Notes: generated from the sequence alone by a model not told the origin. 64,000 bases of DNA from Spirometra erinaceieuropaei (GCA_902702965.1 CACRXP010000383.1:481586-545585), one strand, 5' to 3'. Counted from the stretch's first letter, positions 11,300 through 23,105 are shown. Numbers and translations: made by a program.

Positions 11300-11694
11300 C
11301 GGAGGAATTAAAGAGATTGGGTCAGTTTCAATGGTGAAATGTTTGGCAGAGAACGAATTTAAAATTTCCGCTTTGCGTGACTCCTCTGTAGTGAAGGCAT
11401 CGCAAAGGCGGAATGACTTGGTGGGACTTAGCAGATGATCTTTGACGGAAGATCAGAGCAAATGATTTAGAAGCATTCACGTCATTAACAGCTAAAGGCT
11501 CTACGCCTCATTTTGAAAGCTAGTTCGCATATTTCAACGATTCTTAGATGAATTGTTAATGAGCTCACAGCAGGATCTTTAAACTGCTTGCGTAGCGTTT
11601 CAAGCCGGTTTTTAAGAAAGTATGGGACAGCGGTGGAATTAGCACTCGATTTGAACGTCTTCTGTGGAATTAGGTAGAGAAGACCTTCTGTTAC

Positions 11695-12200
11695 TTATTG
11701 CGATAAATTGTTGAAAAAATTTAGATCATTATTTGAAAAAATATTGTGCCAATCAAGAGTGCATGTAAAGTTATTTACTAATTCCTTTTTAATATTAGCA
11801 AAGTCAAAAACACTACGTTGTACTGCTGGCTTTGTGGAAATGGCAACTGGAAGCCGACAATAGATTAATGCATGATCACTTGCAAAATGGTCATGATAAA
11901 AATCCATAGATAGAGGGAAGGTGCCATCAGTAAAAATTAAGTCTAAAACACCATTCTTTCTGGTCGAAGAGTGAACTAATTGAGATAAGGTTGAAAAGTA
12001 AATGGTGTCAAGCAGCATCTGGAATCTAGGAGGAGAAGTATGTGTGTACCAGTCAATTTCTGGCAAATTAAAATCGCCTACGATGATCTTGACATCGAGA
12101 GAAGTCTCTGCAATTTTTTCAGAGTTCACAGACTTGGCTTTCATTTCCGGAGGAACAAGGAGGCTTGTATACACATCCGACTAAGGCTTTCCTATTTTGC
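11695..12200 (-). pseudogene. Element C endonuclease domain (C-terminal half)
   Basis: Open piece 12174-11695 with VKIIVGDFNLPEIDW, NGVLDLIFTDGTF and FASDHALIYCRLPVA. Both the GDFN and SDH catalytic motifs are intact, unlike in A and B. The N-terminal half (the NARS and TESW motifs expected at about 12500-12350) is out of frame. A broken but otherwise conserved endonuclease. Confidence 0.7.
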
Positions 12201-12878
12201 GGAAGGATTACCGAAGCAAAACATAAATTTCCAGAGAAGGAGGAAATGTTTAAGTCATAAGGCGAGTGTGCAAGTGAGGCTCTTATTTAAAGAAGGCAAC
12301 CACCGCCACGGCTTTCCACACGATCCCGGCGGTATAAACTGAGGCTATCTATATTGATTGCCGAGTCTAAAATTAGATAGTGAGCCCAAAATTCTGTAAT
12401 GCACAATACGTCTGTGTCAAACTCAACAGCTACACTTCTTAGGTGTGCCAACTTTTGCACGACAGATCTTGCGTTGAGAGAGACAATGCTAGGCGTATTC
12501 CTAATATGTAGGTTCCGCTCATTGCTACTTATAAAAAAGGAAGATCCGGAGGTGGAAAATTAAGCTGTTGGAACGTAGCATTTGGTGGAAGACAAAGTTG
12601 GTGTGGTCTCAAATTTGTGGGGTAAGGACCACTAACTAGAGATGCAGCAGTATGTGGAAAAACATTTGAGGAGGACCCAGGAAGACGAAAGCTATTTTGT
12701 TGGGATGAAAAAATAGGAGGCATGAAAATAGGATTTTGGGAATTGTAAGCATAATATGAGGGGTAGTTAAGTTAGGTAGCGGACGTATTGGTTCGGGGAA
12801 ACAGTTAACATCAGGAAAGGGCTTGATTACTTGGGGTGTCAGACAAGCAATGGCATTGGAAAAGTTATCAGCAATGCA

Positions 12879-12898
12879 ATATATATATATATATATAT
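12879..12898. repeat. TA microsatellite
   Basis: About ten TA units directly next to the left edge of repeat R1 copy 1. If R1 is read on the minus strand, this would be a simple 3' tail of the inserted piece. Confidence 0.8.
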
Positions 12899-13049
12899 AG
12901 GGCAGAGCTGGAAAGATTGTTCACATCCTCCCTAAGACGATATGCTTACTCACAATCATATTATTAATTTGGCCATTAAGAAAAATATTAATGAATATCA
13001 CAGGCAGATTGAATTCAAACTCGATATAATGAAAATGATAAGAGGTTCT
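12899..13049. repeat. Repeat R1, copy 1 (inside ORF1 of element C)
   Basis: 151 bp matching 15287-15437 with only two visible mismatches. It begins AGGGCAGAGCTGGAAAG and includes an AT-rich stretch. It disrupts ORF1 of element C. Unclassified. Confidence 0.9.
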
Positions 13050-13436
13050 GCATTTTGCAGGCTGGTGTGTAAGAGGGCTTCACGACTAAGGCGTTAAGTT
13101 CAGAATTCAGCATAGGAACAGGTAAAGACCTCCCTGAACTCTCATCTAGCTTCTTAGACCTAACTGCAAGGTCAGACCTGAGTGGCCAGGCAAGGGAACG
13201 TGTTGGATTTGATGCAATTTTATTAACTAAGTCACTATTCGGAGTGCTGGGAGTCGGTTGTGCTTCAAGGACTGGCTCATCTTTACTGTTAAGATCAAGC
13301 TCCCTCGCAAATTTGGGAGCCGCATTTGAACAATCCTTGCTTCTTGGGAGAGTTATAAAGAGGCTTGTTTCAACTGTCTCTGTGATACTGCTGTCAGTCA
13401 AAGGGCTAGATGGAACTGGGGCCGCTGTAGATAGTG

Positions 13437-14520
13437 GGGATATATAATTAAAGCTGCAGGGTTTATAGACCTGCTGGGCCGTAAAGTCTTGGTAGATCTA
13501 AGAGGAGGCGGCGTACCCTAAATGGAACTGTACTACATTTCTTTTGGGTCGGCGTCTGATTCACTTTTGGAGTCTCACCGTCCTGACACCAAGGCACAGT
13601 CGACTTAACTGTAGAGCTTGTAGAACCTGTTGAACTAGGAAAGTTATAGGTCTAGCTGATGTAGACGAATTTTCATGTGTCCCAGGGGGCTACCAGGAGG
13701 ATAATAAACGACACATGGGCTTGCTGTTGCTGCTAGTTTAGGGGCAGGCGAGTGCTTCAGGTGGCCTGAGTGAGAGGGAGACGTAAGAGTAAGCGGAAGG
13801 AGGTAGTCAGATGTAGCAGGAATAGGGCCAGCTGAATCCGCACGTTCACTTGTATTATGACCGAGTTGGTGAGTATTAGACTGGGAAGCAGTGGGTTTAC
13901 GTGAGAAAAGGGATCCGATTCTACACTTCATAGAAGTAAGATCGTGCCAAAGGAAAAGATCATGACAAAAGAAAGGTGCATAGTCACAGGATCTCGATGG
14001 GTAAATATAAAGTCAACCGCGATTAGTGAAAAGAAGTTAACTAAGGCATGCGGATGTTTGCTAAGGGGGACAGGTGTTTTGCATCGACAATTTTGTAGTT
14101 GAAACCACATGAGTACAGGAAATTAGTCGCAACGTCATCGGCCGTGCAGGTCGAGGAACATTTTTCAGCAAAATTTGCAAGCTCTGTTTTGTCTATCACT
14201 AGATTCACTGGCGATCAGGTGGACAAGTGAATCAAGGCGTTTGCATTCTTCAGTGAGAAAATCGGAGGTGTTCACGACGAATAATTTTTCCAGAATAGAG
14301 GGCATAGTGCCGAAGATTGGTATAAAACCATTGAAGTTGTAAAGTGCAAACATATTAAGCTGCCTGTCAGTTACAACGGGTGACGATTGACCACTAATAC
14401 CCTCAGACTTAGAACCTCTGGATTAGATTTAGTTAAGCCATGCTTACGTAAAGAGGCCGAGATCTCTCGCCGACCTGTGACCTTTAATCTCGTCTTGTCT
14501 CGAGTAAAGTCGTAATAAAA
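13437..14520 (-). pseudogene. Element B ORF1, N-terminal pieces (5' of the element C insertion)
   Basis: Follows the GGGATATA duplication. Open pieces 13931-13644 (MKCRIGSLFSRKPTASQSN, LGHNTSERADSAG), 14110-13928 and 14353-14165 align in order with element A 3290-4520. Only one copy of the 19-residue Ser/Gln unit is present. It is frameshifted throughout. The 5' UTR lies to its right, up to 14803. Confidence 0.6.
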
Positions 14521-14803
14521 CAATCTTCTGACGAACCAGGTGACTGAATTTCAGGTAGAGGCTAACGATGTCAAAGAATTACACAGTGAAAGAGAAATCG
14601 AATGCACAAAATGCGAATAGCAGATTGCGACTGGTGGTCAACAGGCACAAACTAGTAGAACTCAAAAAGAAATAGCAACTGGTAATTCTGAGTGAATATG
14701 GCCTGTATTTTAGGAAATGTAACCAAAAAACAGGGGCTTAAATCATTAGGTCTCTTAGAAAAAAGCACTTACTATCTTCCACTTATCTTCAAATTTAAAA
14801 TGC

Positions 14804-15286
14804 TAAATGCAGTTTTAATTAACTTTTCTGGTCCGCGAATGGATCTAACTGTCCTCACCTTATAAGCAGCCGCGTGTTTACCTTAAATTCAGGCTTACGT
14901 CAAATTTGAACTTGGATGATTTATGCATCTGTTAAATTCATAATTGTCGCATACCTTGTAAATTATCGAGGCATGAAAAGCAGAAGCGAATAATACTATT
15001 TGCCTACCGGCAATTGAAAATTTAAATGGCGTAAACTCGCCACCGACATATTGCTGTTTACGAACTGTGAGAAGGCATGAACTCCTAATTAAAAGACTCC
15101 GATATACTGTCAAAAATAACTTCTATGTACTTCGATATATTCTTGTCTAGTCATGTCGCGAATACTGTTCGCGAGCGCGGCCTTTACGTGTTATTCATGC
15201 CACCGTGATTTTTGATTCAATGCAATACAAGGAGCAAGTTTTTAAATCACCCTTGCTCAACTTAATCTTCCTAAATTATCAGGATT
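14804..15286. other. Unannotated flank between element B and repeat R1
   Basis: AT-rich sequence with only short open stretches in any frame. No recognisable protein, RNA or repeat. Confidence 0.5.
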
Positions 15287-15437
15287 AGGGCAGAGCTGGA
15301 AAGATTGTTCACATCCTCCCTAAGACGATATGCTTACTCACAATCATATTATTAATTTGGCCATTAAGAAAAATATTAATGAATATCAGAGGCAGATTGA
15401 ATTCAAACTCGATATAATGAAAATGATAAGAGGCTCT
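15287..15437. repeat. Repeat R1, copy 2
   Basis: Near-identical to 12899-13049. Here the sequence continues smoothly on the right into a plus-strand open stretch (15330-15686, 118 codons, basic, no domain recognised), so this may be the donor copy. Confidence 0.85.
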
Positions 15438-15719
15438 TTGGGAAGATGGAGTTGCATTCGTGAACGTTCATGTTGGTGGCACCAGTTCGACGTCAGACGA
15501 AATGAAGACAAAAGAGAAAATGAGAAAGTCACACGACTAGTCGGCAAGACAGGACCAACATTCACTGGCAGACCATTAGAGTGGGAAAGAAATGAGGTGG
15601 GACGGGAGAAAAGGATAAGAAGACATTTTAAATGTTCGATCAGTATCGTGTTTGTTTTAATCAATCAACAACATGAGCTTAGGTGACCGGATCGGCACAA
15701 ACTTTTCGTATCCGATCAA

Positions 15720-18700
15720 ATGGGGAGCAAGGCCTCTTGGTTGTTGGTGACATACATTATCGTAGTTGTCTCAGATGCCTGGTTAATTCAACCGCAAGGC
15801 TTCCTTACGAAGATTGGTGTGGATCCTGAAATTTATCAGACCGTGGTAAGAGTGTGCGCATGATATGCACGCGTTGAATTTTGCGAACATTAAGATTATT
15901 CTTAAGAAGTTACAATCGTAACTTAATCTTTAGATTCTAAATTACTTTCATAAACACGTCTTTTAGAAATACCTTTCCTAGCAAGTTATTCTTAGGGTTC
16001 AGTTCAACTGGTTGTCGATTGAAAAGTGACTTTAACTTCTGTTACTCTATTAAGGAGGGCATACAGCCAGGGCCCTGCCAGCACCACCCCGCCTAGCCTT
16101 TTCAAGTCTTACTGGACTGGAAAGGATTGGGCGTGGCTGGTGGCGGTGCTTTTCATGCAATAGTCCCGTCTAGCACGAGGGGCGCCGCCTTTTCGTCCGT
16201 TGTGGTACCCCTTTACAGTACCGACTATCATACGAATTTTTCGAGAGACGCAGTGCCCCATCACACCCACACGTGACACTTCGGGACACCTAATGTACGC
16301 GGAGTACTACGCAGTACTTCAGATGACTTCACCGTATATGTACTAGGCGACACCGAATATCTGACATAGAACACGTGTTCTACCGGACGAAAATTCATGA
16401 AATCTCGAGAGAGTAATTGCCTCGAAACAGTTAACAGTTATCGTAATAAGAGAAAATGTCTGTCTCGTTGTAATAATTAGGCATTCAAAATATTCTTTAC
16501 TGACAAGCCGTGCTACATTAAGCCGCAATAGAGTATCACTTTTTCCTTGATAACCGAACATTTGAATTTAAATCGAATTGAGGGATTTCGCTTGGTCTGT
16601 CTTTTCACTACTCAAAAGTGTTTCGATTACTGCTATACTTTTGACACCCTTCAGTACGCTATAGTTGAAAGCAAAGGCTACTCTGCTAAAAGTTATATAA
16701 TCGACACTCCTGACGGTTATTTACTGACGGTACACCGTATCGGCCCAAAGAAACCACTTTTGGAGGGGAAGCGGAACGTGGTCCTACTGCAACACGGTTT
16801 TATAGATTCTGCGCATACTTGGATCAATAACCTTGCCAATCAGAGCCTTGGTTTCATCCTCGCTGACATGGGATACGATGTTTGGATGAGTAACAGCCGA
16901 GGAAACACCTACTCACAATTCCATAGAACTCTTGATTTGAAAAATGAACAATTCTGGCAGTTTTCCTGGGATGATATGGCGCACAATGATCTTCCTGCAA
17001 CGATTGAATTTGTGCTTCATCAAACAGGCAAAGACAAGCTGTTCTATGTTGGTCACTCACAGGTTAGTCTGCCAAAATAAACTTTACGCGCTTCTATACC
17101 CCTTCGTTTATTAGGGCAGCCAAATTGCGTTTGCCAAATTCAATTCAGATGCAGTCCTTCGCTCAAAAATTGCTGCCATGGTTGCCCTGGCGCCAGTAGC
17201 CTACTTGGCCAACGTCAAGGGCCCTATTCGGTTTTTGTCAGCCGTCTGCAAGGAGCTTGAATTGTTTGCTGTCGTGTTCGGCCGTGGTGTATTCATGCCG
17301 TCATCCTCACTCCTGCGCTTTCTCGGAGTCCTTCTCTGTCATAGACGGTCCATGCCATTTATTTGTAGTTATGCTTACAATCTTCTTGGTGGTTATGGCT
17401 CCAAAAATACTAACATGGTGAGTGTGATTTGTCCACCGTATTTTGGCCACTGGCATAAGTATTTCTTGTCCTGATGCTCCATAACCTCGGTCCTATGTTT
17501 TCAGTCGCCCTTGTACTCAAGCGCCTAATCAAATCTGATAGAACCGAAAGTAGGAGCAACTGCTTTGTGCACTAAAACGACACCATTGTGGTTTTAGACT
17601 TAATTTACGACAAAGACAATTTCATAATAAGCAGACAAATTTCAGCAAAATCCGATAGGTACGCTGTGCACTGTTGCGAAGTTAAGAAAGTGTTGTAAGT
17701 GACAATCAGTAAAGAAGATGTGAGAACCGATAACTGGAGATTTCCTTCTGTGAGCCGGCATCCAACAAATGCAGAGAACCAAGTCCTCTTCGGTCCAGTA
17801 AGCCTTGGTTAAATTTGGGGTTTTCTCCAGATACTTCTTCGGTTCAACCGACCTAACTCATGCTGGAGGTTTCGTGTACTTCAGAACACTCATCAACAAG
17901 CGCAGAGGCTACGAAAGTGCCGAGAGATATCGAAATAAGATGGGTCACCAGAATCTGTGGGTTCGCTCGCGGGGACCAGATCGTTCCCTTTAGTCTGCAA
18001 AATAGTGTCTCGTGCCTCCTTTTATTACCGTACGTTGTTGTTTGACGCACACCTAATTTAAAGAAAGTTTTACCATTTGTTAAACTGCCTTTTAATCTCC
18101 AGATTAGTTGAACGGCCTTAGTGGCGGAATTGGCTATAAATGGAGACCTCCTCCAGTGTGCCTACTCATGTGTGACTTACGTTTTCCGACACTCAGTTAC
18201 GAAAACAACCTGCGGAATAACTACTGCACCGCAATTCGCTACTCGGTTTGCATTAGAAACCTTTTTCCTCTCCCACTCGTCTCTGCTCCCTCCTCAGTAT
18301 AACAACGCGCACAACGAGCATTACTCTATTCAGAGGAGCCTCTGAAGCACAGAGGAGATTGTGAGTGCAAGTAAAACCGCCAACAGAAGCGGATACCACG
18401 ATCAACGCAGTCATTATATTCAACCAGATCCTGCCAATCCCCATCCCCCATTTTGACTTTTTTGTATAAAATCTGGAAGTCCGTTGGAACACTTAAAATC
18501 GCAACTTCTATACTAGCATTGAAAACCTTTGATGCCCGGAAATTATTCTTTGGTTATAAGGCTTAAGATAACCTCCTAGGTCAATCCATCTCTGTCTCAT
18601 TTATCTTTCTGCTTGAGTTTCGCGTCTTGAGATATTTTTCTTATTCCTAGACACGTCTACCTGTCTTCATTGCTCACAGTCCGGCAGGAACGTCAGTACA

Positions 18701-21044
18701 AAATATGGTACACCATTGTCAGGCAAGTAGTTGATTCTTGTGTGGACCTGATGCCAATTTCCTGCATCAACTGATTTCTACTGACCTTCAAATGATGCAG
18801 GAAACTGTCAGAGTTCAGCCTTCAAAGGAAGACTCGCTCCTGACTTCTGCCTAACTGTATGCTGTTGTCGGCGCGATCGGCGCTGAAGAGTGGTCGCAAA
18901 CTACGCATATGCGAGCAAACGAGCTACAACATCGTCCGGAAACCCGCTAATGTTGTCGGTAGACAGCGTTACGAACGCGCAACCATAAGGAAATTGTAAG
19001 ACTCAGTTTTATGAGATTGAAATTATTAAGTACTTCGAAGAAGAGGTCAGAAGTGGTTATGTAGCCCTACCTGAAGTAAACGAACCCCAGCCACCTGTTA
19101 TGCGAGACCGTTGGTAATAGGGGTTTTTATAGGTGGAACCGGGGAACGCACAGGCGACGAGTTCAAGTAATTGTATGCAAAAGAAAAGCCATTGAGAATG
19201 CGCGGTTTTACTATGAGCGTTTGAGAAATAGTTGCTCTAAGCCCTAAACCCAACCCAGACAGTAAATTTTTCCATCAGCTGGGGCTATTCAACCACATCA
19301 TACCGAAAAAGAATTTAAGGGGGATCAGAAGCGCGTGACCCCGCTGAATGATCGATCCAACGCTCCCGTAGGAGACGCTTTAAGGACTACCTCATTCGCA
19401 GTGTCTGACACACTGTGAGTAGGCTGGCATCCCATATTCATGAGGACCTACAACTTACGGCTAGTCACTGAGGTGCGTCGGGCCGATTGGATACCCCTAA
19501 AGTCGTTGCCACGCAGCCAAAAAATAAGGCCTCGAATCCCGATCAACAAACTTCAGGTAGACTCATTGAGGCCAGTGTTCATGCATATTCACGTAATAAT
19601 ATGGACCTTTTTGGTCATAAATAAACTCCCAACTGCAATGGCCACGGAAAGACTAATCACTCAAGCAGCAGCTAAGTTATAGTGTTTTCCGGCGCCAGTT
19701 CTTTTAGTCGCGTGGCACGCCTTAATCTGGGGGTCTTCATGCCATTCTAACCCCAACACCGAATGGTAACTCTCCAGTCGGCTTGAGGCGGACTTGTCAT
19801 CAGTTTTAGAGAATCAAGATTGACTTAATTCGTCACGTTCGCTTTCCTTAAGTTAGACAATCAAACACTTTTTTCGACTGCTACCACGTGTGCCGTCATG
19901 GCTTCGGAGGCTTCCAGTTAACGAATTAATTTCACTCTTGGTGTGTTCTTTATGGCTCGTATGGTGTGGTATGCGAGTTTCCAGACTCCTCAAAGACGAC
20001 TCTTTCTCGAGGAGGAAGAGGGCAACGTTTGTGAGTTTTACTTCCCCGGCTCCTGCGACCTTACGGATCTGCGGTCGCCCTTACTCTATCCTTTCATCAG
20101 AACATAATCAGTGTCGTAGGGGTAGTACGGGGTTGATGCTGCCAAATCTACCGCCAGTTCAGCGCTTACTTCGAAAGCTCTCTATTCGACTTTAGCACAC
20201 ATACCGTTTCTACCCCAGCTAAATAAAACTTCTGCCCAAAAATAAAAACAGTATGTAGTGGGCAGCATGGACTACCGCTGATTGTCACATGCTACTGCAG
20301 CTGTTGCTATCTTATAGGTGTCAGCATATACCGGTCTTACAAGAGACTGTCGAACACTGAACGCACTTACAAATTCTTTCCTAATTGGTGGGGGGTTGAG
20401 GGTGCGCTATAAGGGAAGCCCGTAGCCCATTACTCGATTTATGCATGCATTAGTGAGTTTTGCCGCAACGACTCGATATACCAGCTTTTGTAAGAGAACT
20501 TCTGCGATTAAAACGATGATTATAAGGTATCCCCACAACACCCTCCGTAGACATCAATCGGGAATGTGATGAATGATCACCAAGAAGGCATGAAGATTCG
20601 CAAAATAGCCGCCGTCTGAAGAGGGTTGTGGACTTCGATTGCAGTACGCAAGCTGTCAGTTTATGTTGAAAAAAGCATAATCTTCACAATGTGATTTTTA
20701 ATCAACCCTCATATTTACGTCTGTTGCGCATACAGAGTATGTTCCACGGGAAATTTCAAGGCTTTGACTTTGGAGCGGAAGAGAACATGCGTCATTATAA
20801 TCAACCCGTCCCTCCAGTCTACGGCGTCGGCAACTTGGACATGCCGATGAAACTGTATTGGGGTGGCGATGACTGGCTTTCAGCACCTGAGGATGTCCGC
20901 AGGCTGCTCGCAGAACTGCCGAAGCGGCCCTACATTCGAGACATGTATCTGCCGCATTACAACCATCTAGAATATGTGAGGGGCATGGATGCCGCCAGGG
21001 ACATCTACTCGGATATACTCGAATTCTTCAGAGAATTCCAGTGA
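15720..21044 (+). CDS. LIPA: Acid lipase (lysosomal acid / gastric lipase family), five exons
   Basis: Secreted or lysosomal alpha/beta-hydrolase acting on triacylglycerols and cholesteryl esters. Exons: 15720-15845, 16655-17062, 17115-17417, 18651-18722 and 20736-21044. All junctions are phase 0 and the total is 405 codons, close to the roughly 400 of vertebrate LIPA/LIPF. Exon 1 encodes a hydrophobic signal peptide (SWLLVTYIIVVVSDA), with an in-frame stop 36 bases upstream supporting the start. Exon 2 has VESKGYSAKSYIIDTPDGYL, LQHGFIDSA (oxyanion hole), DVWMSNSRGNTYS and GHSQ, with nucleophile Ser177. Exon 4 has AHSPAGTSVQN. Exon 5 has WGGDDWLS (Asp349), YNHLEYV (His380) and stop TGA. Intron 2 is 52 bp. 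Intron 4 starts GC (CAG|GCAAGT). No frameshift or missing catalytic residue, so it is probably functional. LIPA versus another paralogue cannot be decided here. Confidence 0.93.
17418..18650 (+). other. Lipase intron 3
   Basis: Donor GTGAGT after AACATG, acceptor TTATTCCTAG. 1,233 bp. I see no TE protein, RNA gene or clear repeat in it. Confidence 0.8.
18723..20735 (+). other. Lipase intron 4 (GC-AG type)
   Basis: Donor CAG|GCAAGT with an otherwise perfect splice consensus; acceptor GCGCATACAG. 2,013 bp. It contains repeat S copy 1 (19053-19265). Short open stretches at 19440-19682 and 19890-20195 show no recognisable domain. Confidence 0.8.
19053..19265 (+). repeat. Repeat S, copy 1
   Basis: Matches 26064-26290, starting GGTTATGTAGCCC. 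Both copies end in a C-rich run resembling degenerate CCCTAA units. Unclassified dispersed repeat. Confidence 0.8.
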
Positions 21045-21159
21045 CTATTTCAAAAGTACATATTCTGATCCTAAGATGATATCGACTGCACTTTCACCTA
21101 TTGACCTGCTCATCCAATTCCTTTTTTCTGTAAGATTAGTCTTGGGCTACTGCCAATCC

Positions 21160-21495
21160 CATCTACATATCATTTGCGTCCCATTATCCACTGTGTTTCC
21201 TGCAAACAATAAATTCTAAACTTTCCCGGATTGCTAATCAAAATTCTGCACAGAAACGATCTGAATCGTCGTGGGAAATTCGTTCACAGATTCGTCCATG
21301 GGATATCCTCTTCTCGCTGCAGCGTGGATTTTATCCTATCGCCCTTGCTGGAACTAGCGAAGTGATGAATAATAATTGAGAATGGAGCATCGTCAAGGAT
21401 ACAATCAGGATTATCGTTTGTTGGGACGTAGTCTAAATAGAGTCCTAGACATTTTTATTCAGTATCACCAATCAGATTTGAATGCTGACTATGAG
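21160..21495 (+). repeat. Repeat U, copy 1 (5' half; overlaps the lipase 3' UTR)
   Basis: Starts around CCATCTACATATCA and aligns with the first half of copies 2 and 3 (the TGAATCGTCGTGGGA and CACAGATTCGTCCA blocks), ending at TTTGAATGCTGACTATG. The second half is missing. Confidence 0.75.
21208..21213 (+). promoter_or_regulatory. Candidate polyadenylation signal of the lipase gene
   Basis: AATAAA, 164 bases after the stop codon and the first such hexamer downstream. It lies inside repeat U copy 1, whose other copies carry the same ACAATAAA, so the gene's signal appears to be supplied by a repeat. Confidence 0.55.
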
Positions 21496-21587
21496 TTCGG
21501 AGATCTGCCCTGCGATGTTGAGTAGCAAGATGCCCCTGTGGTCGCCACATAGTTGCTGGTGTCCTGTGCATTTTTAGATGATAATTC

Positions 21588-22215
21588 CATCTACATATCA
21601 CGGGCATCCCAGTATCCATTTTCTGTCCTGCTAACAATAAAGGATACACTCTATCCTGCATTCTTATCAAAATTCTTTATGCGGACTATCTGAATCATCG
21701 TGGGAGCTTCGTTCACAGATTCGTCCACGAGATATCCTCTTCACTCTGCAGCGTGTGTTTCAATCTACTGCCTTTGCCGACACTAGACGACCAATGAGTT
21801 ATCATCGAGGAAGCAGTACCGTCAAGGACACGGTCAGAACTGTCGCATGCTAAGGCGTAATCGGAGTTGACTGCTGGACATTTATAATCGGTTTTCGACC
21901 GATCGGATTTGTCTCAGCAAACCAGTTTTGAATGCTGACTATGCATCCCGAGAGTTTTTCTTCCCACGTGGAAGGGAATTTCATACACCTCAGTACGTTG
22001 TATCCTTCTGCTCCATCAGGATCTGACATCAGAACGGTGGCAGAGGTCCCACCCACTTCATCCAGAAGGGGGTATCAAACATGTACCGCGGTAACAGTTC
22101 GACGTCGACGCCGTGCGCCGTACGGATTGGGTGCAGCATCTGTGTCTAGCGCACGAATTAGTTTGCAGCAGTGTTTTCCTTGCTATCCCTAATAAATCTT
22201 GCACCAACGGTAAGG
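21588..22215 (+). repeat. Repeat U, copy 2 (full length)
   Basis: About 630 bp matching copy 3 at 34185-34756 through both halves, ending CTTGCACCAACGGTAAG. No coding capacity recognised in either strand. Could be an LTR or a non-autonomous element; the termini do not decide it. Confidence 0.75.
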
Positions 22216-22835
22216 CAATGTCTAGACTTCCGAAGATGGACGAGGAATCAATGGCCAACAAAACTAATCAGTCCGTTCTGTCTGGTTACAATATGGTCGG
22301 TTTGCAGGCGAAATAGGTGCAGATGCAATGAACGCCACAATGAGAAGGAGCCATTGTTGCATGGCTTTCCGTTATCTTGGAAACCGACTTACCCTGTCAT
22401 TCAGAAAACCTGCAAGTCACGTTTCTGAATGCCTCATGATCTTTTTGTATACATCAAATTTCATATTGGAAGTGGTGCGCCGATTTGCCATTTCGGTAGA
22501 TTTCCCCATGCTGGTCTTGGCCTCCCTCACTCTCATATCCCCAGGAGAAGCTCTTAACAGTCTAGGTTAGTGTCGTCCAGTTATTGAGACACGACGTGAG
22601 ACATTCAGTAGTCATACCTAGACTACCTACACTACACTAACAAGTCAAGGCTATGCATATCCTCGGCAGTTTGCACATATGAACTGACATGGACATGTGC
22701 GAATTATATGAATCACTGGCTTGTGCAATCCTTGTAGTCTGACATACATATGCTTTCGGAGATTCCCAGCAGATGCTGCCGTGTGGAATATGAGCTGAAA
22801 TAGTTCAAGCTGTTCAAAATAAGTACTGACGCCAT
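22216..22835. other. Unannotated stretch
   Basis: Only short open frames. No repeat partner noticed in the window. Confidence 0.4.
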
Positions 22836-23105
22836 ATGCGTTCGAAGAACCTGCATCACGTCGTGTATTGTTCGATTAGAATGCCGGAGTTATTACCACT
22901 GGCTCAGGACGAACAGTTCCTCCGAGAAGTGTGTCACCAGATGAAGGTGTTAGTGTGGAAGAGCTGTCCGGAGCACTGTGCCGTTTTCATCGTCAAGGAC
23001 AGGTTCAATTTTCACCCGGCTGTTACCTGACCTCTCGACAAATTCCAGATTACGGGAATGTCTGGGGCTGTGTTTGAAGAAGGAGACACGATCGCTGGGA
23101 CTCGT
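22836..23105. repeat. Repeat R3, copy 1, ending in a Penelope terminal motif
   Basis: Aligns with 27205-27462 (GCGTCCGAAGAACCTGCATC and GTCACCAGATGAAG blocks). Its right edge is GAAGAAGGAGACACGATCG, the same motif found at the 3' end of Penelope copies 1 and 2. Confidence 0.75.

Larger units (their letters stand above)
12529..13401 (-). pseudogene. Element C ORF1 remnants
   Basis: Pieces at 13401-13015 (128 codons, Ser/Lys/Pro-rich, starting MTDSSITETVETSLF) and 12723-12529 (MPPIFSSQQNSFRLPGSSS). They occupy the ORF1 position upstream of the endonuclease. Between them lies a 151-bp foreign segment (12899-13049) and a TA repeat, so the frame is broken by insertion. No domain recognised. Confidence 0.5.
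8972..13436 (-). mobile_element. CR1/Jockey-like non-LTR retrotransposon C, nested in element B
   Basis: Sense order: ORF1 (13401-12529), endonuclease (about 12500-11695), linker, RT (11299-10136), C-terminal region (to about 9740) and 3' UTR ending TTTAATAAAAATAATAATATT at 8972. GGGATATA at 8964-8971 is repeated at 13437-13444, a likely target-site duplication. Removing C joins the two halves of B ORF1. C is a different subfamily from A and B: the protein motifs are shared but the DNA aligns poorly outside the 3' UTR. Confidence 0.85.
4926..14803 (-). mobile_element. CR1/Jockey-like non-LTR retrotransposon B (interrupted by element C)
   Basis: Same family as A and alignable to it over its whole length. 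Sense order: 5' UTR (14803-14521), ORF1 (14520-13437, resuming 8971-8480), endonuclease (about 8400-7630), linker (7636-7037), RT (7109-about 5980) and 3' UTR (about 5660-4950), ending in TTTAATAAAAAATT and an ATT repeat. ORF1 is cut by element C between 8971 and 13437. All frames are broken. It covers the RT region missing from A and so serves as its reference. Confidence 0.8.

Noticed and set aside
4895..14815. AAATGCA(A/G)TTTT near both edges of element B as a target duplication
   Set aside because: The left copy is about 17 bases away from the insertion point, so it cannot be a simple duplication.
16343..17060. Minus-strand open frames opposite the lipase
   Set aside because: Shadows of lipase exon 2 and intron 1; no recognisable protein.
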